A stretch of DNA of 14,056 nucleotides from Podochytrium sp. JEL0797 (Eukaryota; Chytridiomycota; Chytridiomycetes; Chytridiales; Chytriomycetaceae). The translations under genes and the position numbers were made by a program. The notes under the pieces were generated by a model. That model saw nothing but the letters and a program-made list of their open reading frames with translations. It did not search any database and had not been told where the DNA came from. This document shows, piece after piece, positions 1-7,264 of this stretch (position 1 is the stretch's first letter; each line of letters opens with the position of its first letter). The DNA lies in assembly GCA_027596195.1 (NCBI GenBank), contig JADGJG010000696.1:1-14056 (forward strand), given 5' to 3'.

Positions 1-64
1 ATCCTCAAAGCCAAACATCCCCAATTATTCCCCCAAACCAAAATAGCTGGCGCACCTTTATCGG

Positions 65-79
65 CCCCCCCCCCCCCCC
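65..79. repeat. poly-C homopolymer, 15 bases
   Basis: An uninterrupted run of 15 C lies in the non-coding leader region upstream of the first gene, followed by a C/T-rich stretch to about position 90. Together with the 14-base G run in intron 2 of the same gene and the G-only window end, it shows that long G/C homopolymers recur here. Exact length is unreliable in any sequencing technology. Confidence 0.9.
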
Positions 80-203
80 TCCCTCCTACCTATTAAATTA
101 TTGGACGTTTGTGAAAGGAGTTTTTCGAATATCCCCCTTCCTTCCATCCAAACCAAACAAGTGATACTATTAAAGCGGATTATCTTTCTTTGAAGGAAGT
201 GAA

Positions 204-317
204 ATGAAAAACTTCTCGTTTGGGCATTTTCTTGCGAAATTGATTTCGACAAATGCTGATACTCTTGCTCCTGCTACCACTGTTGCGGCAGATCGGAGTG
301 GATGCACAACTTTCTAA
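204..317 (+). other. possible overlapping upstream ORF (37 codons)
   Basis: An ATG at 204 opens a 37-codon frame that runs past the presumed main start at 253 in another frame and stops at TAA 315-317. If the transcript begins upstream of 204, ribosomes would meet this ATG first, so it could damp translation of the membrane protein. The peptide has no recognisable feature. The transcription start is unknown, so the uORF may not be in the mRNA. Confidence 0.3.
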
Positions 318-1874
318 CGCAATAGACCCTGTTGGCCGTAAGTATTTTGACCCTGGGCTTGTTAGTCCACGCACTTACCCTGTACAAATTTAGTGCCCAC
401 CGTTACAATCCCCTCACCACAACCCGACTTTTTCGACATATGCGACATCTGCCTCCCTGTTCCTTACAACGTGACCGAACTTACTCCACCCTGCGAGGCT
501 CAAAACTTGGCCGCCAAAACCACCTCCGAATGCGGGTTGTCCAACAAACGGCCGCTCCACATGATAACCGGGTCACTGTTTAACGTATCCATCGAGCGTA
601 CAAGTGAATCAACGGTGGGAGAGTTTGTGTTGGGATATGTCACGGTTCCCCTGTTGCAGCAGGTGAATGTGTCACTGAGTAACCCTATTGACTTGTCGGG
701 CTCGGGAGGTGGTGAGGATGCGGTCACACCCATGACGGTTTCGCTGCAGATTCCATCGAATTTGACAACGGGTTTTGGAGCAGGATATGCGATTCTATTC
801 AAGGTAAGAGGGGGTGATGAAGGGGGGGGGGGGGGCGGTGAGATTTAATTCTGAAACGGCTCGACACAAAACCAGTATTACCTCACGCAAGACACATCTC
901 CCACAGCCCCATATTCTATATACCTGATCCGCAACATGTCCCTCGACCGAACACAAAACAGCTGGGTTTCCCCCACCCCACCCTCCGCGCCACCCAGCAC
1001 CACCGCAAGCCCCACCCCGACCCCGGCATCGATGGAACCCCTCTCCTCCCTCTCGACTCAGAATCTGTGGTTGTATGTGTTTGCCGGGGTAGTCGGAGGC
1101 GGGCTGATATTTGTCGCAATTGCGGTGGCGATAGCGAATGGGTGTAAACGCGGGACAAAAGTATCCATGTTGGAGGAGGCCGGGCAAGATCCGAAACTTG
1201 TGAATGACGAGATCAATATGGGTCCTGGTCCTGGTGTTGGTGGTGGTAATGGTGCAAGAAGCTCCACTGATTCGCAACGCCCCGACGAGGAATGCGAGGA
1301 TGAGAACGAAGTGGTCCTTGTACGAGCCCTTGTGCGATCGCCATCCAACGGAGGAAGCTGTACACCCTCTCTCGCAAGCACAACGGGGACCAGAATGTCG
1401 CGCAACAGTGCCACCACGAATGGGGGTTTGCAGTCGATTTTGAAGACGCGCAAACAGGTGGAAGACGAGATGGTCACGAAACAGATGTATGATGTGAGTC
1501 TGTTGACGATTCAGCAGGGGCAGCAAAGGCAAGAGTATCCTATGAGGGTGATTCCAAGTGTGGTGCGACGCGTGATGTTCAAGGAAACGGTGGAAACGGT
1601 CACGGTGGATTTGACGCAGCCGCCGATGGATGATATGGTGTTTGAGGAGGGATTGTTTGATGATTCGGATCACTCTTCGTACGAAGACGAGGAGGAGGAG
1701 GAGGCGCGAAAAGTGAGGGAGCACATTGTTATTGTGAATTCGGACATCAATGAAGGAGGGATCGAACGGAATGTGAGAAGTCTGTTGATGCCACAGAATG
1801 GAGGATTGGAAACGGAAGAGGATAACAGGAGCGACGTCTCATTTGTTTCGGATGGATGGAGGAAAGAGGTGTGA
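253..1874 (+). CDS. type I single-pass membrane protein with signal peptide (3 exons)
   Basis: Proposed exons are 253-337, 394-803 and 876-1874, giving 497 aa. Both introns (338-393 and 804-875) have GTAAG donors and AG acceptors and keep the frame. The start at 253 gives a Leu-rich signal peptide with likely cleavage after VDA, near residue 18. The ectodomain (about 19-228) has several N-glycosylation sequons (NVT, NVS, NLT, NMS) and paired cysteines (CDIC), and ends in a Pro/Ser/Thr-rich stalk. One hydrophobic segment (about 229-254) is followed by basic residues, then a long acidic, Ser-rich tail with a run of Glu near its end. Its layout suggests a surface or secretory-pathway protein. 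The ectodomain faintly recalls Kre9/Knh1-like fungal wall modules, but I cannot confirm that. The gene is convergent with the DUF4336 gene. Function is unknown. Confidence 0.75.
822..835. repeat. poly-G run of 14 inside intron 2 of the membrane-protein gene
   Basis: An uninterrupted run of 14 G lies within the 72-nt intron 804-875, between the donor and the acceptor. It does not disturb the reading frame because it is spliced out. It could form a quadruplex with adjacent G runs or be a length-variable site. Confidence 0.9.
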
Positions 1875-1884
1875 CACTTGCATA

Positions 1885-1956
1885 TTTATTGGCCTTTTTC
1901 CAGCCTTTTTCTCGTTTTGCACATATTTTAATTTTAATTAAAGAATACATAATAAA
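1885..1956. promoter_or_regulatory. convergent 3' regions with polyadenylation-type hexamers on both strands
   Basis: AATAAA at 1951-1956 lies about 77 nt after the stop of the plus-strand membrane-protein gene. On the minus strand, AATAAA (TTTATT at 1885-1890) lies about 150 nt after the DUF4336 stop. Each signal lies on the far side of the other, so the two 3' UTRs would overlap tail to tail. The hexamers are direct sequence; their use is inferred. Confidence 0.45.
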
Positions 1957-2037
1957 AAGAAAAACCAAGTGTGGTTATGTCAGGGGAAGAGGGTGATTTG
2001 AAGTGGTGCATTTTACTTAATGAAGGAAAAAAAGAAT

Positions 2038-2979
2038 TTAATTCTCTGCAGCCCATTGATGGCTACGAATAAATGTCAACGCGCAATGCTCCAACTCCTT
2101 CACAATCGCAGCATTCTCATCACGCAACTCTGCCCCGTGAGCCATCGACACATGCACAACATTCAGCTCCTTCGCCATCACAGCAAGCGACTTCTCCATC
2201 CACTCCTTGGCCATTGTTTTGTTCTCAACGAACAGGAATCTCCCGATTGCGGTACACCCGAACCCACACGCGCTGCCAATCGAAATCAAGGCAGGATCCG
2301 CGTCATGGTCCAACGGATCAAGGTTGAAAAACAAATCACACACGACCATCGAATAAGCGGGTTTCGCGACGCCCTCGTGCTTGAAGAAGAATACAAGCTC
2401 CGACGCGGAATAGAACCCTTTCGGAACCGCAAACATGACGGGTTCATGCTCGTACGCCGGTTTCCCGACCGCAAGCTGCGAAAAGGCAGATTCCACCGTT
2501 TGCGACACCTTGACGGCCTTCTCGACTTGCTCCAGTGCCGCGTCCGGGCAAATGACTTTGGCTTCTGGAAACTCGACAGACCACGCATGCGCATCGAGGC
2601 GGTGCATCTCGTTGGGCACCACGATCCACTCGACGGTCCCGAGGGCTTTGATTTCGGCAAGGACCGTCTCGTTCACGCAGATGGGGGAATGGATCAAGAG
2701 CGTCTTGGTCCCGGCGAGGCGGTAAACGACCATCCGGCGCTTGAGGCGAGGGCCGCGGGCGGGCAAGCTTCCGACTAAGGTCCAGAGGTTCGGGGCGACT
2801 TGCGTCAAGGCGTCGTCGTGGGGGAGGACCTTGTGCTTGAAGAGAAGCGTTTTGTCGGGCATGACGGAGGTCATGCGGACCACGAACAGGGCAATGTGGC
2901 GTTTGAGCGTTCGCGGGCAGAGGAGGAAGGCTGCCAGGAGGACGGCAATCGGGGTGAAGATCATGCTCAAGAGACCCAT
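2038..2979 (-). CDS. membrane-anchored DUF4336 family protein (metallo-beta-lactamase-like fold)
   Basis: A single-exon gene of 313 aa. The chosen Met at 2979 has a good context (CAACAATGGG) and starts directly with a hydrophobic segment (residues about 2-22), followed by basic residues, suggesting a signal anchor. The globular part begins with a LWTL motif near residue 65. It continues with an MVVYRL strand, the LLIHSP motif, the IVVPNEMH motif (the family's PN-x-x-H in place of the usual HxHxDH), a CDLFFN strand and a late MAHGAEL motif. These match the DUF4336 pattern as I know it. The biochemical role of the family is not established; it resembles metallo-hydrolases that have lost most metal ligands. 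The frame stays open 98 codons upstream to an ATG at 3273, but that stretch looks like untranslated sequence. Confidence 0.8.
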   Translation of the reverse strand: MGLLSMIFTPIAVLLAAFLLCPRTLKRHIALFVVRMTSVMPDKTLLFKHKVLPHDDALTQVAPNLWTLVGSLPARGPRLKRRMVVYRLAGTKTLLIHSPICVNETVLAEIKALGTVEWIVVPNEMHRLDAHAWSVEFPEAKVICPDAALEQVEKAVKVSQTVESAFSQLAVGKPAYEHEPVMFAVPKGFYSASELVFFFKHEGVAKPAYSMVVCDLFFNLDPLDHDADPALISIGSACGFGCTAIGRFLFVENKTMAKEWMEKSLAVMAKELNVVHVSMAHGAELRDENAAIVKELEHCALTFIRSHQWAAEN

Positions 2980-3540
2980 TGTTGTTGAAGACTGGGTCGC
3001 GAGACTGTTGGTTGGGAGTTTGAACAAGTTTTCGTTTTGAAAAAGGTTCAACAATTTACAAGGAAGAGGAAGGGGGAAGTGCATCGCCATCAGACACAGA
3101 ACAATTGGAAGTAAGTTGCTCGACTGCGGATAGGGAGAAACAGACGCGTCGTCCCCTCCTCTCGAATTTCTGAGTTTTTTATAACCATTTCTGAAAACTT
3201 CATAATGCAGTTTTCGGTCTCCATGGATAATCGATTCCATTCGCGAGAGTTGAGCAGCTTGAAAATGTCGCATATTATGGAACCATGCCCGATACGGCGA
3301 CCACCAAACTCAGGCCAAGTCTCGGCGCGGAAAGGGGACCTCACCACGGCCTGCTCCCATCTGGTCGCGGTTTCGACGGCGGGAGCGAAGCAAGATTTTG
3401 CATGGTACGTGCATTGTGGATGCGGAGTGGGTGGCCATGTTTTCACAAGTCAGGTTTGAGAGAATTCGCATGTTTATTCGTTTTGCCAATTGCATCCGCC
3501 AAATAGGTTACATTTTGAATTGCTCGATATGACAAGGCGT
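2980..3540. other. intergenic region between the DUF4336 5' end and the Sec61 gamma 3' end
   Basis: About 560 bases without a supported gene. It should hold the DUF4336 promoter and 5' UTR (reading leftwards) and the 3' UTR of Sec61 gamma, with a minus-strand AATAAA at 3473-3478, about 63 nt after that gene's stop. Several 60-118 codon ORFs cross it on both strands, but none has a recognisable domain or intron-linked partner. No tRNA-like fold was seen. Confidence 0.5.
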
Positions 3541-3877
3541 TTAGGTGCTGCAAGACAAAAAGGGTCAGCTCGTTCGAAACACTGCCAAATCCAAAAAGCG
3601 ACTCACACAATGATGTTGTTGATCGGGATGTGGATCAGCTTGACAAAGAATCCAATGAAGCCCATGATGACGAACCCCATTCCAATGGCACCGGCCATCT
3701 GGAAGAACTCTGTGTGTGTTGGAAAACGTCAAGAAATCTCCAATATGATGCCGGGCTGCCGCAGCTGGAAGAGAGACGCTCACCAGTCTGAGTTGGCTTT
3801 GTGCACTTGTTGATGAGGTTGATGGAGTCCTTGACGAACTCTTTCGGTCCGTCGATGATGTCTCGGATTGCGTCCAT
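3541..3877 (-). CDS. SSS1: protein translocase subunit Sec61 gamma (SecE-type; 3 exons)
   Basis: The small tail-anchored subunit of the Sec61 protein-conducting channel in the ER membrane. Exons on the minus strand are 3877-3784, 3709-3607 and 3547-3541, giving 67 aa (human is 68). The start MDAIRD fits family length; an in-frame Met at 3922 would add an atypical extension. Signature motifs are FVKDSI near residue 14, CTKP near 25, and the C-terminal membrane segment containing [18 protein letters not shown], nearly identical across eukaryotes. Intron 1 (3710-3783) starts GTGAGC. Intron 2 (3548-3606) starts GTGAGT, has CTGAC and ends TCTTGCAG. Splicing gives a C-terminus of IIVT; retaining intron 2 gives IIV and a stop at 3605-3603. 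Transcribed away from cofilin, sharing a 304-bp promoter region. Confidence 0.95.
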
Positions 3878-4181
3878 TTGGGTGTTTGGGGGTGGTTTTT
3901 TTGTTGTCTGGCCCAGTTTCATTGGCGCAGATCAAAAAATTTATTTTTGATATATATATATGAGACGGAGTGACACTAAGCATTAAATTAAGAATGCGAG
4001 ATCATGAATATTAACATTACACTCGCGATTTTTTTCATGTACCGCATTCGCTGTTTCCCCCCATTATCACTTCATATCCACCCCAGTGAAGGCAAAATCT
4101 TCATAACATCCACCCCCTTTGTTTTAATAATCGAGAGTGAGATGAGGATGGGTGAAGGAAAAAAAAGACCAAAAAAACAAA
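3878..4181. promoter_or_regulatory. divergent promoter region between Sec61 gamma and cofilin
   Basis: A 304-bp intergenic region separates two highly expressed housekeeping genes transcribed away from each other. It is richer in A/T than the flanking coding sequence. It carries the A/T dodecamer at 3950-3961 and A-rich sequence directly before the cofilin ATG. No gene is supported inside it. Confidence 0.5.
3950..3961 (-). promoter_or_regulatory. TATA-type element upstream of Sec61 gamma
   Basis: A perfect alternating A/T dodecamer lies 73-84 nt upstream of the Sec61 gamma ATG. Its distance fits a TATA box with a short leader. The motif is palindromic, so it could also serve the divergent cofilin gene, though it lies about 220 nt from that ATG. 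Confidence 0.5.
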
Positions 4182-5160
4182 ATGGTGAGCGTGTATGACG
4201 CATGACTCTTTGGAACCCGTTACGACCATCGCGCGCGGCTCCCCTCATCCCGATGCTCCTTCCAACTCGACTGCACTCTGTACAAATGGAACCGAGCGTG
4301 CAAGGCCCCAACTGTTCCCAACACGGGACCGGGTCAACACGCTGCCGTTTTATATTTGCCGGCTGCGATCCACGGATCCCACACAGCCATCGTTTACTGG
4401 ATCGAATGGGGATAGCGGAAGCCATGTTTGGTTCTGGAGGACACGTGGGGAGATGTCTCCGTGTCGGAGCGGCAGTGTCCCAACCCGATTCGCCTGCAAA
4501 TTGGAAACGAGAGCTAATGCGCCATTTCCCCCTGTTTTCCAGGCATCTGGAGTCACCGCAATCAACGACGTCGTCACCATGGTGGGTTGTCTAGAATGCC
4601 GTGAAGAACCTTTCTGATGGAACATCCACCCCCACTTTTTTTCACCAGTACGAGGAGATGAAGCTCCGCCGCAAGTACGCCTTCCTCGTCTACAAGATCG
4701 AGGGCGACAACATTGTGCCCGACCTTGTCATGTCCACCGAGGACTCTGCCAAACTCGGATCCGAAGCCACGTACGAGAAATTCATTGCTCAGATGCCCGA
4801 GAGCGAAGGACGTTACGGAGTCTTTGACTTCGAATACGACTCTGGTGCCGATGGAATCAGAAACAAGCTGGTCTTCTTCCTGTGGTATGTGGGGGAGAGC
4901 GACGGAGGATTTTTTGTCTTTGTTGTGATTGCCTCGAAACAAGGGGGTTTTATTGACGAATTATGCATAGGGCCCCAGACACTGCCAGAATCAAGTCCCG
5001 TATGCTGTACGCTTCCTCCAAGCAGGCCATTCGTCAAAGACTGGACGGTATCAACACTGAGATTCAATGCACCGACGCATCCGAACTTGCTCACGAGGCT
5101 GTCTTTGAGAAGCTTGCTCCGAAGGGAGCGGTCCCAGTTATCAAGGCGCCAAAGGCGTAA
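4182..5160 (+). CDS. COF1: cofilin / actin-depolymerising factor (4 exons)
   Basis: Binds G- and F-actin and severs and depolymerises filaments in the cytoplasm. Exons are 4182-4184, 4543-4581, 4649-4884 and 4971-5160, giving 155 aa (yeast cofilin 143). Exon 1 is just the ATG. It joins GCATCTGGA to give MASGV, the typical cofilin N-terminus with a regulatory-type Ser at position 3. Family landmarks follow: RRKYAFLVYKI, YGVFDFEYD, the KLVFFLWAPD strand and turn, and the long actin-binding helix region IKSRMLYASSKQAIR, then a Lys/Ala-rich tail. Introns are 4185-4542 (GTGAGC; GCTAAT branch), 4582-4648 (GTGGGT) and 4885-4970 (GTATGT). AATAAA lies at 5236-5241. The ATG-only exon is the one less certain part, but no other upstream ATG joined to a donor fits as well. 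Confidence 0.93.
4185..4542 (+). other. long first intron of cofilin, directly after the start codon
   Basis: At 358 nt this intron is about five times longer than the other introns in the window. It begins with GTGAGC immediately after ATG and ends TTTTCCAG, with a GCTAAT branch-like site about 27 nt before the acceptor. Fungal actin and cofilin genes often carry a near-5' intron, sometimes with expression-enhancing effects (known pattern; application here inferred). A 140-codon frame that crosses it is chance. I saw no convincing snoRNA box pair. Confidence 0.8.
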
Positions 5161-5442
5161 ATCTCTCGTGATTTTTGGAATATTTCATTGATGTGGACGG
5201 GGGGGAGTGTATTGTTTTGGGGGCATGGCGATGGAAATAAAACGTCATCATTATGGTCTCTTTCTGATTTCTGTACTGGTGATATCAACATGTGGGGGTG
5301 GGGCTTGTTCACCCTTCCGAAGTTTAGAAAACTCGCTTCAAATAATGGGGTGGATGCGGCAAGCATATTGAATCTGCCATGGCCGGTGTCAAAGAGGAGG
5401 ACAAATGCGTGTGCCCAAGAGACGAGTGAGTCGAATCGAACT

Positions 5443-5712
5443 TTATGACTCGACGCAGATCATGAATGCTGATTCATTCTCCAGACCAGCAGCAGGAGGA
5501 GGATGCGCGATTATGTGATTTCCATTCATCAAATCCCAATAAACGGCAAATCCGTTTGTGGCACAAGCTGCACCAAAAACAACCTGCGCTGTCTGCGCAT
5601 TGGGCATCGAAGAAGCCCATCGAGGCGAGCAAGACGGCTGAAAATGCCATCGAGGAGCTGTCTGCATAAATGTCGGTGGAATCAAAGTTGCGCCGCGTCC
5701 TCCTCCAACCAT
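5443..5712 (-). CDS. uncertain small protein, possibly one short membrane segment
   Basis: An 89-codon frame starts MVGGGRGATL, with G at -3 and +4 around the ATG, and ends before cofilin's 3' UTR. It contains a weakly hydrophobic stretch (VVFGAACATNGFAVYW, about residues 43-58) and a Pro/Ala motif (HPPPAAGLE). An overlapping minus-strand frame (5743-5474) contains an equally coding-like hydrophobic piece, MAFSAVLLASMGFF, so a spliced or frameshifted gene using both frames is possible. A convergent gene here would fit the spacing, with a shared promoter facing the PPIL6-like gene. I do not recognise a family. It may be chance. Confidence 0.25.
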   Translation of the reverse strand: MVGGGRGATLIPPTFMQTAPRWHFQPSCSPRWASSMPNAQTAQVVFGAACATNGFAVYWDLMNGNHIIAHPPPAAGLENESAFMICVES

Positions 5713-5743
5713 TACAAATCATGAAGTGAAAGAGGTTTTGCAT

Positions 5744-5789
5744 ATCTACTCCAGGTGTCAGTGGGACATCTACTCCAGGTGCAGTGGGA
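5744..5789. repeat. tandem direct repeat, two copies of 22-23 bp
   Basis: Copy 1 (5744-5766) and copy 2 (5768-5789) share ATCTACTCCAGGTG, then CAGTGGGA. They differ by one inserted T in copy 1 and are one base apart. The repeat lies about 190-235 bp upstream of the PPIL6-like ATG. It could be a duplicated factor-binding site or simple replication slippage. Confidence 0.85.
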
Positions 5790-5978
5790 ACGAAGCTGAG
5801 TTCGTGGCGTACTTAGTTTCGACTTTGACGTTATCGGACTGAATGATCGCAATTGCGAAGGTTACACTTGTTTTCCGTACGGCTGCGACCTGTGTGGTCT
5901 GTAAATAACGCGTGGTTTATTATCAAAGAGAGAGAAAAGGCATATCCCATTGTGTTGGGTGTCTGGAAAAAAAGCAAC

Positions 5979-7187
5979 ATGAAAGCCAGCGGGCAAAAGA
6001 TTCTGATCGTTGGAAGCGTCAAATCTGCGGAGCTTCAGCGCGTTTCTATATTGTGCAAGGTAGCAGCAAACTGCTCCAAGAGCTTCCGTATCCACCCACT
6101 CCCGCTAATCCCGGTGGAATAGAAACTCGAAGCCACTCTGCCCGGCAATCCCGCAACAGCCGTCAATCTCAAAATCGAACGCGTCACGCCTTTTGAATAT
6201 CTTGAAAAGCTGGATGAAATGAAATCGGTAGAGTTGTCTCTCCAGCTGTGGGGCTTTTTTTCCGGGCCGCACTAAAGCTTTCTTTTTTGACAGGAATTCA
6301 AAAGCTTGATCCCGAGCTTGTTTCCTGGCGTGATTGTTCGAGTTCAGGGTGCAGGACACCCGAGTATCCTGTCTGCTGCTCACTTTGCGACATGGCTCAA
6401 CAAAACTTACAATGTCGAAGACGTGACGGGGCTGGACTTGGGTGTGGCCGACGATCTTGTTTCACAAGAGCTTGAAAGACTGGGGACAGAATCGTTTGAG
6501 TCGTATATCAAGGATCTGAAAGTAGAATATTTCCACTTTGTCGCGTTTCGTAGCTCGTTTCCCTGAAGCAATCTCTATTTTCGTACAAATCTAGCACACA
6601 ATCGTTCATATGGACGTTCAGATTGGAGCTGGCTTCACTGGCCGCCTGTGGTTCGAGCTGTTTGACGATATTGTGCCAAAGTCCGTCAACCATTTCCTGT
6701 CGTTCGTTACCGAAACTGCACCACACCCTGACCAAGCGTTCACTGAGCCGATTGGATACAAAAATAGTACAGTGAATCGAATCGTCCATGAAGCATGGTT
6801 CCAAGCTGGAGGTTCGCTCTGCGCGGGGAAAAAATGTAATCGAAATCTCAACAACAACTTTTGTTTTTCAAAACCCCAGAAATCAAAGACGCCCACAACG
6901 GAACCGTGCTCATCAATACGTGCATAGCCGACGAAAACTTTATCCTTCGCCACAACCGCCGCGGAAACCTGTCGTTTGTGAACAAGGGACCGCACACCAA
7001 TTATTCTCAGTTCATGGTCACGATGCGACCCATGCCGTATTTCGACAAAAAGTTTGTGTGCCTCGGGAGATGCTTGGATGGAGACGCGGTGCTTCAAGCG
7101 ATTGATGCGGTCAAAACGCGTCATGAAAAGCCCGTGTCGGCGATTCGATTCACGAAATGCGAGGTGTTTTTCGCTCCTGCCCTTTGA
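5979..7187 (+). CDS. PPIL6: PPIL6-like cyclophilin with substituted active site (5 exons)
   Basis: Exons are 5979-6059, 6123-6227, 6294-6521, 6595-6811 and 6880-7187, giving 312 aa (human PPIL6 is 311). Introns are 63-73 nt with GT and AG ends, and all junctions keep frame. Residues 1 to about 138 form the PPIL6-type N-terminal region (QKILIVGSV start). Residues about 139-312 are the cyclophilin domain: GRLWFELF, NRIVHEAW, NKGPHTNYSQF and FDKKFVCLGR. Against cyclophilin A, Arg55 and Gln111 are kept (R200, Q254), while Phe60, Phe113, Trp121 and His126 become A205, M256, Y264 and F269. As I recall human PPIL6, it also lacks Phe60 and has Tyr and Phe at the Trp121 and His126 sites. Weak or absent prolyl isomerase activity is inferred. 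An upstream in-frame Met at 5853 is less likely. Confidence 0.87.
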
Positions 7188-7264
7188 CTTTTTCTTCTTC
7201 TTTGTTTGTTTGTTTTGATGGAGGAAAAAAGAGAAAACGAGAACAATCCCTTTCCTTTGCCCCC

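Larger units (their letters stand above)
5161..5978. other. intergenic region between cofilin and the PPIL6-like gene
   Basis: About 820 bases. The left part holds the cofilin 3' UTR and its AATAAA at 5236-5241. The middle holds an uncertain minus-strand ORF (5443-5712). The right part holds a tandem 22/23-bp repeat (5744-5789) and the presumed promoter and leader of the PPIL6-like gene. No RNA gene was recognised. Confidence 0.5.

Noticed and set aside
795..1724. 309-codon minus-strand ORF
   Set aside because: It lies antisense to exon 3 of the membrane-protein gene, is rich in His/Arg/Leu from reverse reading and has no domain.
2020..2778. 252-codon plus-strand ORF
   Set aside because: It is antisense to the DUF4336 gene, whose family motifs are clear on the minus strand.
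2980..3273. 98-codon N-terminal extension of the DUF4336 frame
   Set aside because: Open but without domain character or family counterpart; the Met at 2979 has a better context and directly begins the membrane anchor.
3090..3506. Several ORFs of 60-118 codons on both strands in the DUF4336/Sec61 gamma gap
   Set aside because: No recognisable motif, no consistent splice partners, and they conflict with one another.
4195..4617. 140- and 130-codon plus-strand ORFs in the cofilin first intron
   Set aside because: They cover the intron and only the tail of one runs into real cofilin exon 2; the preceding residues do not match cofilin.
5188..5448. 86-codon plus-strand ORF after cofilin
   Set aside because: It covers the cofilin 3' UTR and its AATAAA signal and is Gly/Trp-rich by chance.
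5853..5978. Upstream in-frame Met extending the PPIL6-like protein
   Set aside because: It would add about 42 residues with no counterpart; the Met at 5979 gives the family length.
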